A stretch of DNA of 64,000 nucleotides from Paracoccus laeviglucosivorans (GTDB taxonomy: Bacteria > Pseudomonadota > Alphaproteobacteria > Rhodobacterales > Rhodobacteraceae). Position numbers and translations under genes: made by a program. The stretch is taken from positions 124,001 through 188,000 of the forward strand of contig NZ_FXTK01000005.1 in the NCBI RefSeq assembly GCF_900182695.1, written 5' to 3'. The notes beneath the pieces are model-generated. The model worked only from the letters and a program-made list of their open reading frames with translations. It had not been told where the DNA came from and did not search any database. This document shows, piece after piece, positions 30,115 to 38,566 of the stretch (position 1 is the stretch's first letter; each line of letters opens with the position of its first letter).

Positions 30115-30789
30115 TTAACGGCCCCGGTTGCGGGGTGCGCGTTTGTCAAAGCGCGATGCGATCCATTCCCCAAGGGACTGGACCAGTTGCACCAGCACGA
30201 TCAGGATGACCACCACGGCCAGCATCACTTCGGGCATGAAGCGTTGATAGCCATAGCGGATGCCAAGGTCGCCCAAGCCTTCCCCGCCGACTGCGCCGAC
30301 CATGGCGGAATAGCCGATCAGGCTGACCACCGCGAGCGTCAGGCCAAGGATGATGCCGGGCATCGCCTCGGGGATCAGCACCTTGCGGACGATCTGGCCG
30401 GGGGTGGCACCCATGGCGCGCGCGGCCTCGATCAGGCCGGCATCCACCTCGCGGATGGCGGTTTCGATCAGGCGGGCGATGAAGGGGGCGCTTGCAATGG
30501 TCAGGGGCACGATGGCGGCGGTGGTGCCGATGGACGTGCCCGCGATCAGCCGCGTCAGCGGAATGATCGCCACGACCAGAATGATAAAGGGGGTCGAACG
30601 CGCGGCGTTCACGACCAGCCCCAGCACCGTGTTAAGGATCGGGGCCGACAGCAATTCGCCCCGGCGCGAAGTGGCCAGAAAAATGCCCAAGGGGCCACCG
30701 ATCAGCGTGCCGATCAGCGTGGACATGGCGACCATGTAAAGCGTTTGCAGCGTGGATTCCCACAGCAGGGGCGCAAGGTTAGTCCACAT
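30115..30789 (-). CDS. metI: Methionine ABC transporter permease
   Basis: A 224-residue inner-membrane permease with five or six helices and the EAA loop EAARAMGATPGQIVRKVLIPEA, which docks to MetN. I use ATG 30789, which has GAGGTG 7 nt upstream and overlaps the metN stop by 11 nt, rather than a TTG two codons earlier. Middle gene of metN-metI-metQ. Nothing missing or unusual. Confidence 0.95.
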   Translation of the reverse strand: MWTNLAPLLWESTLQTLYMVAMSTLIGTLIGGPLGIFLATSRRGELLSAPILNTVLGLVVNAARSTPFIILVVAIIPLTRLIAGTSIGTTAAIVPLTIASAPFIARLIETAIREVDAGLIEAARAMGATPGQIVRKVLIPEAMPGIILGLTLAVVSLIGYSAMVGAVGGEGLGDLGIRYGYQRFMPEVMLAVVVILIVLVQLVQSLGEWIASRFDKRAPRNRGR

Positions 30790-31816
30790 AGCCAAGCACC
30801 TCGGTCAGCAGCCCGTGTTCTTCCAGAAAGCGGCGCGATTCCTCGGCCCGTTCGGCGGGGATGCCGACGATCAGGCTGCCAAAGGGCTGATCGCCGATCT
30901 CCTCAATGGCGCCGGCAAGGATGTTGACGCTGACGCCGCGTTCCGCCGTCAGACGGGCCAGCATCGGGTCGGTCGCGTGCGTGCCGGTGAATGTGATCTG
31001 CACCACCGCCTCGGACGCGCCTTCCGGGGTGTCGCGCAGGCGTTCGGCCACGAATTGCGGCATGGTGACGCCGGTGACGCCTTTCAGGAACGACCGCGTG
31101 GTCGGATGCGCTGGCCGAGAGAAGACGGCGTAAGTCTCACCCGCCTCGACGATCTGGCCGCCTTCGATCACGGCGACATGGCTGCAGATGTCACGCACCA
31201 CGGCCATTTCGTGGGTGATCAGCAGGATCGTCAGGCCAAGATCGCGGTTGATCCGTGCCAGTAGGTCCAGCACCTGCCGCGTGGTGTCGGGATCAAGGGC
31301 CGAGGTCGCCTCATCTGACAGCAGCACCTTGGGGCCGGTCGCCAAGGCGCGGGCAATGCCGACGCGCTGTTTCTGCCCGCCCGACAGTTCCGCCGGATAG
31401 CGGTTCGTCTGCGCGGTCAGACCGACCCGTTCGATCAGTTCGGCCACACGCGGGGCGATATTGCGTTCGCCCGCGATTTCCAGCGGCAGCGCGATGTTTT
31501 CCGCCACCGTGCGGCTGGCCAGCAGATTGAAGTGCTGAAATATCATGCCGACCTCGCGCCGGATGGCGCGCAGCTCCGACCCCGATGCCGCGCCCACGTC
31601 GCGCCCGTTCACCATCACCTGTCCGGCGCTGGGACGTTCCAGCCCGTTCACCATGCGCAGCAGCGTGGATTTGCCCGCGCCGGAACGCCCGATGATGCCG
31701 GTGACGGCACCCTGTGGCACCGATAGCGTGATGTCCTGCAACGCGATCACGTCACTGCCACCCTTTTGCGGATAGCGGCGCGTCACGTCCAGAAATGAGA
31801 TTGCGGGAGCCTGCAT
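30779..31816 (-). CDS. metN: Methionine ABC transporter ATP-binding protein
   Basis: ATPase of the methionine importer, 345 residues. Walker A GRSGAGKST (about 45-53), LSGGQKQR signature, Walker B VLLSDEATSALD and switch histidine in LLITHEM are intact. The C-terminal ~90 residues form the NIL/ACT-like domain that in E. coli MetN binds methionine and inhibits transport (substrate feedback). The frame is open to 31906, but ATG 31816 is preceded by AGGAAGGA. The leader upstream can form alternative hairpins, so the operon may be controlled at the RNA level or by a repressor. Confidence 0.96.
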   Translation of the reverse strand: MQAPAISFLDVTRRYPQKGGSDVIALQDITLSVPQGAVTGIIGRSGAGKSTLLRMVNGLERPSAGQVMVNGRDVGAASGSELRAIRREVGMIFQHFNLLASRTVAENIALPLEIAGERNIAPRVAELIERVGLTAQTNRYPAELSGGQKQRVGIARALATGPKVLLSDEATSALDPDTTRQVLDLLARINRDLGLTILLITHEMAVVRDICSHVAVIEGGQIVEAGETYAVFSRPAHPTTRSFLKGVTGVTMPQFVAERLRDTPEGASEAVVQITFTGTHATDPMLARLTAERGVSVNILAGAIEEIGDQPFGSLIVGIPAERAEESRRFLEEHGLLTEVLGYVD

Positions 31817-31881
31817 AAGTCCTTCCTGAAGTTCAGGCTGACCTATGCGCGCAAGCCCCCGCTTTGCAAGAGGCACCTGCC

Positions 31882-31927
31882 CATGGAAACGGCAATGCCA
31901 TTCCATCCGCGGCGTTACGGATGGAAT
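31882..31927 (-). promoter_or_regulatory. metN leader with three mutually exclusive hairpin arms
   Basis: A 10-bp perfect inverted repeat ATTCCATCCG (31900-31909) / CGGATGGAAT (31918-31927) is followed, in the metN direction, by another ATGGAA/TTCCAT partner at 31882-31887. The middle arm can pair with either neighbour, the layout of an attenuator or of tandem operators. It is about 65 bp before metN. It does not match SAM-I or SAM-II consensus that I can recognise. Confidence 0.5.
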
Positions 31928-31955
31928 AGCGTTCTTTTTGAGTGAAATTCTGCGG

Positions 31956-32687
31956 TCAGGCTGCCGAAAGCGCCGCGACTATGGGGGCGAAATCGGCGGC
32001 CTTCAGGCTGGCCCCGCCCACCAGCGCGCCATTCACATGCGCGATGGCAAAGATTTCCGCCGCGTTGCCGGGCTTGACCGAGCCGCCGTAAAGCAGGCTG
32101 AAATCGGCGCCATCGGCAAAACGCTCGGACAGGCGTTCGCGCATCAGGGCGTGAACCTCGGCAATCTGGGCGTCTGTGGGCGTGCGGCCGGTGCCGATGG
32201 CCCAGACGGGTTCATAGGCGATGACCGTATTCGCCGCCGTGGCGCAATCGGGAACCGAGCCGGCCAACTGCGCCGAGATCACGTCCAGCGTCGCGCCGCT
32301 GTCGCGCTGGGTCTCGGTCTCGCCGACGCAGATCACGGCGATCAGGCCCGCCTCATGCGCAGCGACGGATTTCGCGGCAATCTGCGCGTCGGTTTCGGCA
32401 TGGTCGGTGCGGCGTTCGGAATGGCCCAGAATGACATGGCTTGCGCCCGCATCTTTCAACTGCGCCGCCGCGATGTCGCCGGTATGCGCGCCCGAGGCGT
32501 TGGCGTGGCAATCCTGACCGCCGGTGGCGATGCCTTTGGCCGCGACCGCATGGATCAGCGTGGCGGGCGGGCAGATCAGCACATCGCAACCCGGCACGGC
32601 ATCGGCCAGAAGCTGGTCGATCTGGGCCAGCGAGGCCAGGGTTCCGTTCATCTTCCAGTTACCGGCAGCAAGTTTGCGCGGGGCCAT
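31956..32687 (-). CDS. tpiA: Triosephosphate isomerase
   Basis: Interconverts dihydroxyacetone phosphate and glyceraldehyde 3-phosphate in glycolysis and gluconeogenesis. It is 243 residues, a TIM barrel of normal length. Catalytic residues are present: N10 and K12 (GNWKMNG), H89 (ILGHSERR) and E159 ([11 protein letters not shown]), plus the phosphate-binding YGGSVKPGN loop near 205. ATG 32687 is preferred to the one six codons upstream because AGGGAG lies just ahead and it gives the standard N-terminus. It is a single gene, preceded by the HesB-type gene about 100 bp away. Confidence 0.97.
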   Translation of the reverse strand: MAPRKLAAGNWKMNGTLASLAQIDQLLADAVPGCDVLICPPATLIHAVAAKGIATGGQDCHANASGAHTGDIAAAQLKDAGASHVILGHSERRTDHAETDAQIAAKSVAAHEAGLIAVICVGETETQRDSGATLDVISAQLAGSVPDCATAANTVIAYEPVWAIGTGRTPTDAQIAEVHALMRERLSERFADGADFSLLYGGSVKPGNAAEIFAIAHVNGALVGGASLKAADFAPIVAALSAA

Positions 32688-32723
32688 CAGCCTCTCCCTT
32701 GTCATGGTCTGCCAAGGGGATAG

Positions 32724-32752
32724 GGGCCGCGCGCCGGGGGATCAAGCGGCCC
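32724..32752 (-). terminator. Hairpin between the HesB/IscA gene and tpiA
   Basis: GGGCCGC and GCGGCCC arms (7 bp) with a 15-nt loop, without a good T-run on the minus strand. Weak candidate for ending the HesB/IscA transcript. Confidence 0.3.
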
Positions 32753-32786
32753 TTTGGGATGTGTGCGCTAACGTGTGAAAAAAGCC

Positions 32787-33149
32787 TTAGGCTTTGGCAC
32801 CGGGCAGGGCGAAGCTGACCGATTCACCGCAACCGCAAGCATCGGTCACGTTCGGATTGCGGAATTTGAAGCCCGATTCCAGCATGCCGTTTTCGTAGTC
32901 GATTTCCGTGCCGAACAGATACATCTGCGCGGTGGGCGCGATCAGCACCCGTGCGTCGCCCTGTTCGACGACCTCATCACCCGGCGATGCGGTCTGGGCC
33001 AGTTCCATCGTATATTCCATACCTGCGCAGCCGCCCTTTTTCAGGCCGATGCGCAGCCCGCTTGCGGACTTGGATGCCATCAGCCGCGCGATGTGCTTTT
33101 CAGCGGCGGGGGTGATGGTGACGGGTGACTTGCCGGGGATCGCAAACAT
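32787..33149 (-). CDS. HesB/IscA-family iron-sulfur cluster assembly protein
   Basis: A 120-residue A-type carrier for Fe-S clusters. The three family cysteines are present, in GGCAGMEY (about residue 41) and CGCGES near the end (about 104-106). It has the usual VTITPAAEKHI start and FRNPNVTDACGCG end. The GGCAGMEY variant is nearer IscA/SufA than ErpA, but I do not assign a subfamily. AAGGAAGG precedes the ATG. It diverges from rpsD, and each gene has its own promoter in the 190-bp gap. No other suf or isc gene is adjacent. Confidence 0.93.
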   Translation of the reverse strand: MFAIPGKSPVTITPAAEKHIARLMASKSASGLRIGLKKGGCAGMEYTMELAQTASPGDEVVEQGDARVLIAPTAQMYLFGTEIDYENGMLESGFKFRNPNVTDACGCGESVSFALPGAKA

Positions 33150-33176
33150 CGCGGGCCTTCCTTGTTCTGTCCCCCC

Positions 33177-33205
33177 TATTTAAGGGCATCGGGCCCGCCG
33201 CTCAA
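33177..33205 (-). promoter_or_regulatory. Putative promoter of the HesB/IscA gene
   Basis: On the minus strand, TTGAGC and TAAATA are 17 bp apart, with the -10 box about 28 bp before the ATG. Close to consensus spacing. Confidence 0.5.
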
Positions 33206-33212
33206 GGGGTGC

Positions 33213-33240
33213 TTGACACGGGCGGCAACGCAGCTATAAG
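33213..33240 (+). promoter_or_regulatory. Strong sigma-70 promoter of rpsD
   Basis: A consensus TTGACA at 33213-33218 and TATAAG at 33235-33240 with a 16-bp spacer. The start of transcription should be near 33247, giving a leader of about 90 nt that can form small hairpins (CCCC/GGGG at about 33266-33277), a possible site for S4 feedback. Confidence 0.75.
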
Positions 33241-33338
33241 CGCCGCTTCACTGGTGTTGGTGGACCCCGCAAGGGGAACCCTGTCAGGCTTCGGCCAGAG
33301 GACAACGCCCTTCGACAACTTAAAGAAGGAGATCAGCC

Positions 33339-33959
33339 GTGACCAAACGCACGTCTGCCAAGTACAAAATTGACCGCCGCATGGGCGAAAACATCTGGGG
33401 CCGCGCCAAGTCGCCGCTGAACAAGCGCGAATACGGTCCGGGCCAGCACGGCCAGCGCCGCAAGGGCAAACTGTCCGACTTCGGCACCCAGCTGCGCGCC
33501 AAGCAAAAACTCAAAGGTTACTACGGCGACCTGACGGAAAAGCAATTCCGCCGCATCTATGCCGAAGCCGAGCGCGTCAAGGGCGACACCGGTGAAAACC
33601 TGGTTGGCCTGCTGGAGCGCCGCCTGGACGCCGTTGTCTACCGCGCGAAATTCGTCGCCACCATCTTTGCCGCACGCCAGTTCGTGAACCACGGCCATAT
33701 CGAGGTGAACGGCCAGCGCGTGAACATCGCGTCCTACCGCGTCAAAGAAGGCGATGTCATCTCGATCCGTGAGCGTTCGCGTCAACTGGCCGTCGTGCTG
33801 GAAGCCGTCGCCCTGACCGAGCGTGACGTTCCCGACTATCTGGAAGTCGACCACAACAAGATGACCGCGTCCTTCGTTCGCACCCCGGCTCTGGGCGATG
33901 TTCCCTATGCCGTGCAGATGGAACCGAACCTGGTCGTCGAATTCTACGCGAAGAACTGA
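33339..33959 (+). CDS. rpsD: 30S ribosomal protein S4
   Basis: Primary 16S rRNA-binding protein that nucleates 30S assembly. It is 206 residues, starts at GTG 33339 with AAGGAG 7 nt upstream, and has the S4 RNA-binding domain (about 95-160; [21 protein letters not shown]). The N-terminal region lacks the CxxC zinc ribbon found in some S4 proteins, so this is the zinc-free form. It is a single gene with a consensus promoter and a terminator. Confidence 0.98.
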   Translation: MTKRTSAKYKIDRRMGENIWGRAKSPLNKREYGPGQHGQRRKGKLSDFGTQLRAKQKLKGYYGDLTEKQFRRIYAEAERVKGDTGENLVGLLERRLDAVVYRAKFVATIFAARQFVNHGHIEVNGQRVNIASYRVKEGDVISIRERSRQLAVVLEAVALTERDVPDYLEVDHNKMTASFVRTPALGDVPYAVQMEPNLVVEFYAKN

Positions 33960-33985
33960 TCCTTTTCGGTTCTTGCAGCGATCCG

Positions 33986-34012
33986 GGCCGTCCCTTTCGG
34001 GGCGGCCTTTTT
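33986..34012 (+). terminator. Intrinsic terminator after rpsD
   Basis: A 9-bp stem (GGCCGTCCC / GGGGCGGCC, one T-G pair) with a TTTC loop and five T residues. Classic form. Confidence 0.88.
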
Positions 34013-34121
34013 CGTTCATGTGCCCCGCCCGCATCACAATGGCCGGAGGTTGTGTCGTGGCGGATTGAAACCGGCACGGCATTTCGGCTTTTAGTGCCAA
34101 GATTCGATTTCGGGGGATGCG

Positions 34122-34925
34122 ATGCGGGCAAGATCGGCGCTTCTAGTGGTGGCCATGATGGCGGGGCTGGCCGGTCCGGTCACGGCGCAGGATACTGTGC
34201 CGCCCGCGCCGCTGCTTGAACTGGCCGCGCCCGAGACGGTCGCGCCCGACGCTACCCCCGAGCCAGCCGAGGCAGTTGCCCCCGAACCCGCGCCGGAAAC
34301 ACCTGCGCCTGACGCCGCCATGCCCGAAGTCGCGCCAGATGTCGCCCCGGCCCAGGAAGCGGCCGCGCCCACCGGCAAATCCGCGCGGGATGAGCGGCTG
34401 TGGACCTGCGAAACCTCGATCGCGGGTGCCCGGACCGAGATCAAATATGTCCGCGACGATGAATTCCGCGCGAATGTCGGGCGGATGGAAAAGAACTTCT
34501 CGGGCTGGGGCAAGATTTCCTGCCCCGGCTATGTCACCCTGCGCGAGATTTTGCGCCGCAACGCCATGGGCGACGATGGCAGCTATTGCCTGCTGTGGGA
34601 CAGCCAGAACGACACCTATATCGGGGCGCAGCAGGGGCCGCGCAAAAACAATGCGGTCTGTCGCAAGACGTTCTGCGAGCGTGTGAACAGCACCCGCGCA
34701 GCCACTTTCCGCAACGCCAATGCGATGGCGGTGGCAGGCTACGACGCGATCACGCAGCGGCCCGGTGCGGCGGTTTTGGCCGCGACCTCCGGTTCCATGG
34801 TCGGCACGCTTGAGGCGGCGGGGGCAGCGGCAATGGGCGTGGCCGCATCGCCCGTGGCCGTGGGTTCGATGGTCATCGGATCAGCCGCCGTGGGCGGGAC
34901 GATGTGGTATTGCTCGGAAGGCTAA
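34122..34925 (+). CDS. Exported protein with Ala/Pro/Glu-rich linker and cysteine-rich domain
   Basis: A 267-residue protein I do not recognise. Signal peptide to about residue 22 (cut TAQ/DTVPP), then an Ala/Pro/Glu-rich low-complexity linker (about 25-85) suited to spanning the periplasm. A folded domain (about 90-200) carries five cysteines (TCET, SCPG, YCLLW, VCRK, FCERV). The C-terminal region is Ala/Gly/Val-rich and hydrophobic (about 210-262), perhaps a membrane-associated hairpin, ending WYCSEG. GGGGGA lies upstream of ATG. It overlaps the next gene, on the opposite strand, by 4 bp. It has no obvious operon partners. Confidence 0.7.
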   Translation: MRARSALLVVAMMAGLAGPVTAQDTVPPAPLLELAAPETVAPDATPEPAEAVAPEPAPETPAPDAAMPEVAPDVAPAQEAAAPTGKSARDERLWTCETSIAGARTEIKYVRDDEFRANVGRMEKNFSGWGKISCPGYVTLREILRRNAMGDDGSYCLLWDSQNDTYIGAQQGPRKNNAVCRKTFCERVNSTRAATFRNANAMAVAGYDAITQRPGAAVLAATSGSMVGTLEAAGAAAMGVAASPVAVGSMVIGSAAVGGTMWYCSEG

Positions 34926-35467
34926 AGCCTGCGGAACAGCTGCGGATAGTCCAGCACCAGGCCGTCCGCATCGACGTGAAGTTCGGCGCTGAAGTCGTTG
35001 CTTTCATAGCGGTATAGATCGCGTTCCAGTCGCGTGTAGTGCTGTAACATACGCCGTGCCTGAAACTTCGGGAATTCGCCCGGTAAGGGGACATAGGCCG
35101 CGCGGATGTCGGCGGTCTGGCCGATGTCCAGCCCCAACCGCAGGATCGGCAGGGTGTTCGTCACGGGCGACATGCCCAGATCGACATCTATGCATCCAGC
35201 CAAAGCGGGCAGGGAACTGCCGTCGCGCAGGTCGTGCCAATGGCCCAGACCGTCCGAATGCAGATGCAGGCGCGGGCCGCTGGTCAGCCACACCAAGACC
35301 TCGCGCGTGCGGAAATGCGCGTCGGTCGTGACCAGATAAAAGCCGCCATCGCCGCTTTCGCGAATGCCCGCGACCACGCCCGACAAGCGCAGGCCCGTGC
35401 TGTCGCGATCAAGCTGGCAATGCTCGATCCCCGTGCCGTTCGCATCCTGCCAGCGCACAACTGTCAT
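34922..35467 (-). CDS. Putative glycolipid-binding family protein
   Basis: A 181-residue soluble protein resembling the putative glycolipid-binding family (PF06475): it starts VRWQDANGTGIEHCQL, has a central HLHSDGLGHWHDLRDG and ends in the typical FSAELHVDADGLVLDYPQLFRRL pattern. The family's biochemical role is poorly established, so I give no function. GGAGG precedes the ATG at 35467. It lies downstream of the aconitase terminator and is convergent with the cysteine-rich exported protein, overlapping it by 4 bp. Confidence 0.7.
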   Translation of the reverse strand: MTVVRWQDANGTGIEHCQLDRDSTGLRLSGVVAGIRESGDGGFYLVTTDAHFRTREVLVWLTSGPRLHLHSDGLGHWHDLRDGSSLPALAGCIDVDLGMSPVTNTLPILRLGLDIGQTADIRAAYVPLPGEFPKFQARRMLQHYTRLERDLYRYESNDFSAELHVDADGLVLDYPQLFRRL

Positions 35468-35490
35468 CTGGAACCTCCAGCCAGCCCAAT

Positions 35491-35518
35491 GAAAAAGGCC
35501 CCGGAGAGTTCCGGGGCC
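35491..35518 (-). terminator. Intrinsic terminator after acnA
   Basis: On the minus strand, an 8-bp stem (GGCCCCGG / CCGGGGCC) with a 6-nt loop is followed by five T residues. It lies 18 bp after the acnA stop and separates it from the glycolipid-binding-type gene. Confidence 0.88.
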
Positions 35519-35536
35519 GTTGTGATTTTCAGGCGG

Positions 35537-38308
35537 TCAGGCTTTCGCAAGGTTGCGCAGCACGTAATGCAGCACGCCGCCGTTCTCCAGGTATTCGATC
35601 TCGACCTCGGTATCGACGCGGGCTTTCAGCTGGATCACCTTTTCCGTGCCATCGGCGTATTTGATGGTGCAGGGAACCAGCGAAAGCGGCTTGAAGTCCC
35701 CTTCCAGCCCGTCGATTGAGATCACCTCGTCGCCTTTCAGGTCCAGCGTCTTGCGGTTGTCGCCGCCGGTGAATTCGAACGGCACGACGCCCATGCCCAC
35801 AAGGTTCGAGCGGTGGATACGCTCGAACGACTCGGCGATCACAGCCTTGACGCCTAGAAGGTTGGTGCCCTTGGCCGCCCAGTCGCGCGACGAACCCGCG
35901 CCGTATTCGATGCCGCCGATCACGACCAGCGGAATGCCTGCCGCCTTATAGGCCATGGCCGCGTCATAGATCGCCGCCTGTTCACCGTCCGGGCCTTTGG
36001 AAAAGCCGCCTTCGACGCCGTCCAGCATCTCGTTCTTGATGCGGATATTGGCGAACGTGCCGCGCATCATGATTTCGTGGTTGCCGCGACGCGAGCCGTA
36101 GCTGTTGAAATCCTTGGGCGCGACCTGCCGTTCGGTCAGATAGACGCCTGCCGGGGTTGTCGGCTTGAACGAACCAGCGGGCGAGATGTGGTCGGTGGTG
36201 ATCATGTCGCCCAGCAGCGCCAGCACGCGGGCGCCGTGGATGTTGTGGATCTCGCCCTTTTCCGCCGACATGCCCTGGAAGTAAGGCGGGTTCTGGATGT
36301 AGGTCGAAGATGCCGGCCAGTCATAGGTTTCGCTATCGGTGATCTCGACCGCCTGCCAGCGTTCGTCGCCCTTGAAAACGTCCGCATATTTCGTCTGGAA
36401 CATTTCGCGCGTGACGATGGTATCGACCAGTTCCGCCACCTCTTTCGAGCTGGGCCACAGGTCTTTCAGGAAGACCGGCTTGCCCTCGGCGGTGTGGGCC
36501 AGCGGTTCGGTGGTCAGGTCGATGTTCATGTCGCCCGCGATGGCATAGGCTACTACCAGCGGCGGCGAGGCCAGATAGTTCGCGCGCACGTCAGGGCTGA
36601 TCCGGCCTTCGAAGTTGCGGTTGCCCGACAGGACCGACACCGCGACAAGATCGTTTTCGTTGATAGACTTCGAGATTTCGGGCTGCAGCGGACCCGAGTT
36701 CCCGATGCAGGTCGTGCAGCCGAAGCCGACAAGGTTGAACCCAAGTGCGTCCAGATCCTCTTGCAGGTTCGCCGCTTCAAGGTATTCGGCAACCACCTGC
36801 GATCCAGGCGCAAGCGAGGTCTTGACCCAAGGCTTGCGCGTCAGGCCAAGCGCACGCGCCTTGCGCGCCACCAGCCCGGCGGCCATCAGCACATAGGGGT
36901 TCGAGGTGTTGGTGCATGAGGTAATCGAGGCGATCACGATTGATCCGTCATGTAGCTGATAGGTTTCGCCATCGACTGCGCCGGATTTATAGCCTTCGTG
37001 ATGGCCGGGCAGCTCACCTTCGGCGGGGGCGCCGCCTTCGCCGTTCCAGCGTTTCAGCGATTCGCGGGTGGGTTCGGCCAGCTTGCGCGTGCCGCTGATA
37101 TATTTCGCGAACTCAAAGGCCGAATCGGTCAGTGCGACGTGATCCTGCGGACGTTTCGGGCCCGAAATCGCCGGGACCACCGTGCCCTGATCCAGTTCCA
37201 GCGTCGAGGTATAAACTGGCGCGTAATCCTGCGTCCGCCAGAAGCCGTTCTGCTTGGCATAAGCCTCGACCAGCGCGATGCGGGTTTCCTCGCGGCCCGT
37301 TTGGCGCAGATAGCGCAGGGTTTCGTCGTCGATGGGGAAAAAGCCGCAGGTCGCGCCATATTCGGGCGCCATGTTGGCGATGGTGGCGCGATCGGCCAGC
37401 GGCATGTGGTCCAGACCTTCGCCGTAGAATTCGACGAATTTGCCGACCACGCCATGCTTGCGCAGCATCTGCACAACCTTCAGCACAAGGTCGGTCGCCG
37501 TGACGCCTTCGCGCAGCGCGCCGGTGATCTTGAAGCCCACGACCTCGGGGATCAGCATCGAGATCGGCTGACCCAGCATCGCGGCCTCGGCCTCGATCCC
37601 GCCGACGCCCCAGCCAAGGACGGCTAGGCCGTTGACCATGGTGGTGTGGCTGTCGGTGCCGACCAGCGTATCGGGATAGGCGACTTCGGCGCCGGTCTGA
37701 TCCTTGTCGGTCCAGACGGTCTGGGCCAGATATTCAAGGTTCACCTGATGGCAGATGCCGGTTCCCGGCGGCACGACGCGGAAATTGTTGAACGCATTCT
37801 GCCCCCATTTCAGGAAGGTATAGCGTTCAAGGTTACGTTCGTATTCCAGTTCCACGTTGCGCTGGAACGCACGGGGATTGCCGAATTCGTCGATCATCAC
37901 CGAATGGTCGATGACCAGATCGACCGGGTTCAGCGGGTTGATCTTTTGTGCATCGCCACCCCGCGATTTGATGCCATCGCGCATTGCGGCAAGGTCCACC
38001 ACTGCGGGCACGCCGGTAAAGTCCTGCATCAGCACGCGGGCAGGGCGATAGGCGATCTCGCGCGGGTTCTGGCCGCCTTGCACGGCCCATTCGGCGAATG
38101 CCTTGATGTCGTCCACGCTGACGGTGCGGCCGTTATCCTCGAACCGCAGCAGGTTCTCCAAGACGACTTTCAGCGAGGCAGGAAGCCGCGAGAAATCACC
38201 CAGTCCCGCCTCGGTCGCGGCATCGATCGAGTAATAGGCGATGGAGGAACCACCCACGTCAAGCTGACGGCGCGTCTTGGCGGTGTCGGTTCCGGTTACG
38301 ATGGTCAT
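35537..38308 (-). CDS. acnA: Aconitate hydratase A
   Basis: Isomerises citrate to isocitrate in the TCA cycle with a [4Fe-4S] cluster. At 923 residues it is the AcnA/IRP1-type length. Cluster cysteines are in SITSCTNTSNP (one) and GFGCTTCIGNSG (two), and the active-site DSHTTMVNGL and GSSRDWAAKG segments are intact. GGGAG precedes the ATG. IRP1-type aconitases can bind RNA when the cluster is lost; nothing in the sequence tests that here. About 100 bp upstream are a tandem repeat and a hairpin that could be control sites. Confidence 0.98.
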   Translation of the reverse strand: MTIVTGTDTAKTRRQLDVGGSSIAYYSIDAATEAGLGDFSRLPASLKVVLENLLRFEDNGRTVSVDDIKAFAEWAVQGGQNPREIAYRPARVLMQDFTGVPAVVDLAAMRDGIKSRGGDAQKINPLNPVDLVIDHSVMIDEFGNPRAFQRNVELEYERNLERYTFLKWGQNAFNNFRVVPPGTGICHQVNLEYLAQTVWTDKDQTGAEVAYPDTLVGTDSHTTMVNGLAVLGWGVGGIEAEAAMLGQPISMLIPEVVGFKITGALREGVTATDLVLKVVQMLRKHGVVGKFVEFYGEGLDHMPLADRATIANMAPEYGATCGFFPIDDETLRYLRQTGREETRIALVEAYAKQNGFWRTQDYAPVYTSTLELDQGTVVPAISGPKRPQDHVALTDSAFEFAKYISGTRKLAEPTRESLKRWNGEGGAPAEGELPGHHEGYKSGAVDGETYQLHDGSIVIASITSCTNTSNPYVLMAAGLVARKARALGLTRKPWVKTSLAPGSQVVAEYLEAANLQEDLDALGFNLVGFGCTTCIGNSGPLQPEISKSINENDLVAVSVLSGNRNFEGRISPDVRANYLASPPLVVAYAIAGDMNIDLTTEPLAHTAEGKPVFLKDLWPSSKEVAELVDTIVTREMFQTKYADVFKGDERWQAVEITDSETYDWPASSTYIQNPPYFQGMSAEKGEIHNIHGARVLALLGDMITTDHISPAGSFKPTTPAGVYLTERQVAPKDFNSYGSRRGNHEIMMRGTFANIRIKNEMLDGVEGGFSKGPDGEQAAIYDAAMAYKAAGIPLVVIGGIEYGAGSSRDWAAKGTNLLGVKAVIAESFERIHRSNLVGMGVVPFEFTGGDNRKTLDLKGDEVISIDGLEGDFKPLSLVPCTIKYADGTEKVIQLKARVDTEVEIEYLENGGVLHYVLRNLAKA

Positions 38309-38405
38309 GACTCGGCTCCCAATTCTTGGAAAAAAAGGTGGCTGATTGGCATCTTCGCCCTGTCATTTGATCCTTTTCAGGCAGGGGTTCAAGGGCAGGG
38401 CGTAA

Positions 38406-38437
38406 ATGGTATGCGATGGTATGCAGATTTTTCTGCA
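38406..38437. promoter_or_regulatory. Tandem repeat and palindrome in the acnA upstream region
   Basis: ATGGTATGC is repeated 10 bp apart (38406 and 38416), and the second copy runs into TGCAGA-TTTT-TCTGCA (38422-38437), a perfect 6-bp palindrome. The block lies about 100 bp before acnA on the minus strand and 130 bp before the DUF1223 gene on the plus strand. A regulator-binding region is plausible. Confidence 0.4.
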
Positions 38438-38566
38438 CCTGCATGATGTGTGTTTCAGGCAACGATCACATGACGGGAACGGCCTGCTAACAAAGCATTG
38501 ATTTGTTCCCTTGGCGGCGTGGGCGTTAGGTGATGCGGATCGAAAATTTCGGGAATAAGCAGACTC

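Noticed and set aside
33247-33338. Small SRP (4.5S) RNA in the rpsD leader
   Set aside because: The GGTGTTGGTGGACC start looks similar, but the conserved GGAAGGAAGCAG tetraloop region is missing; it is better explained as the rpsD leader.
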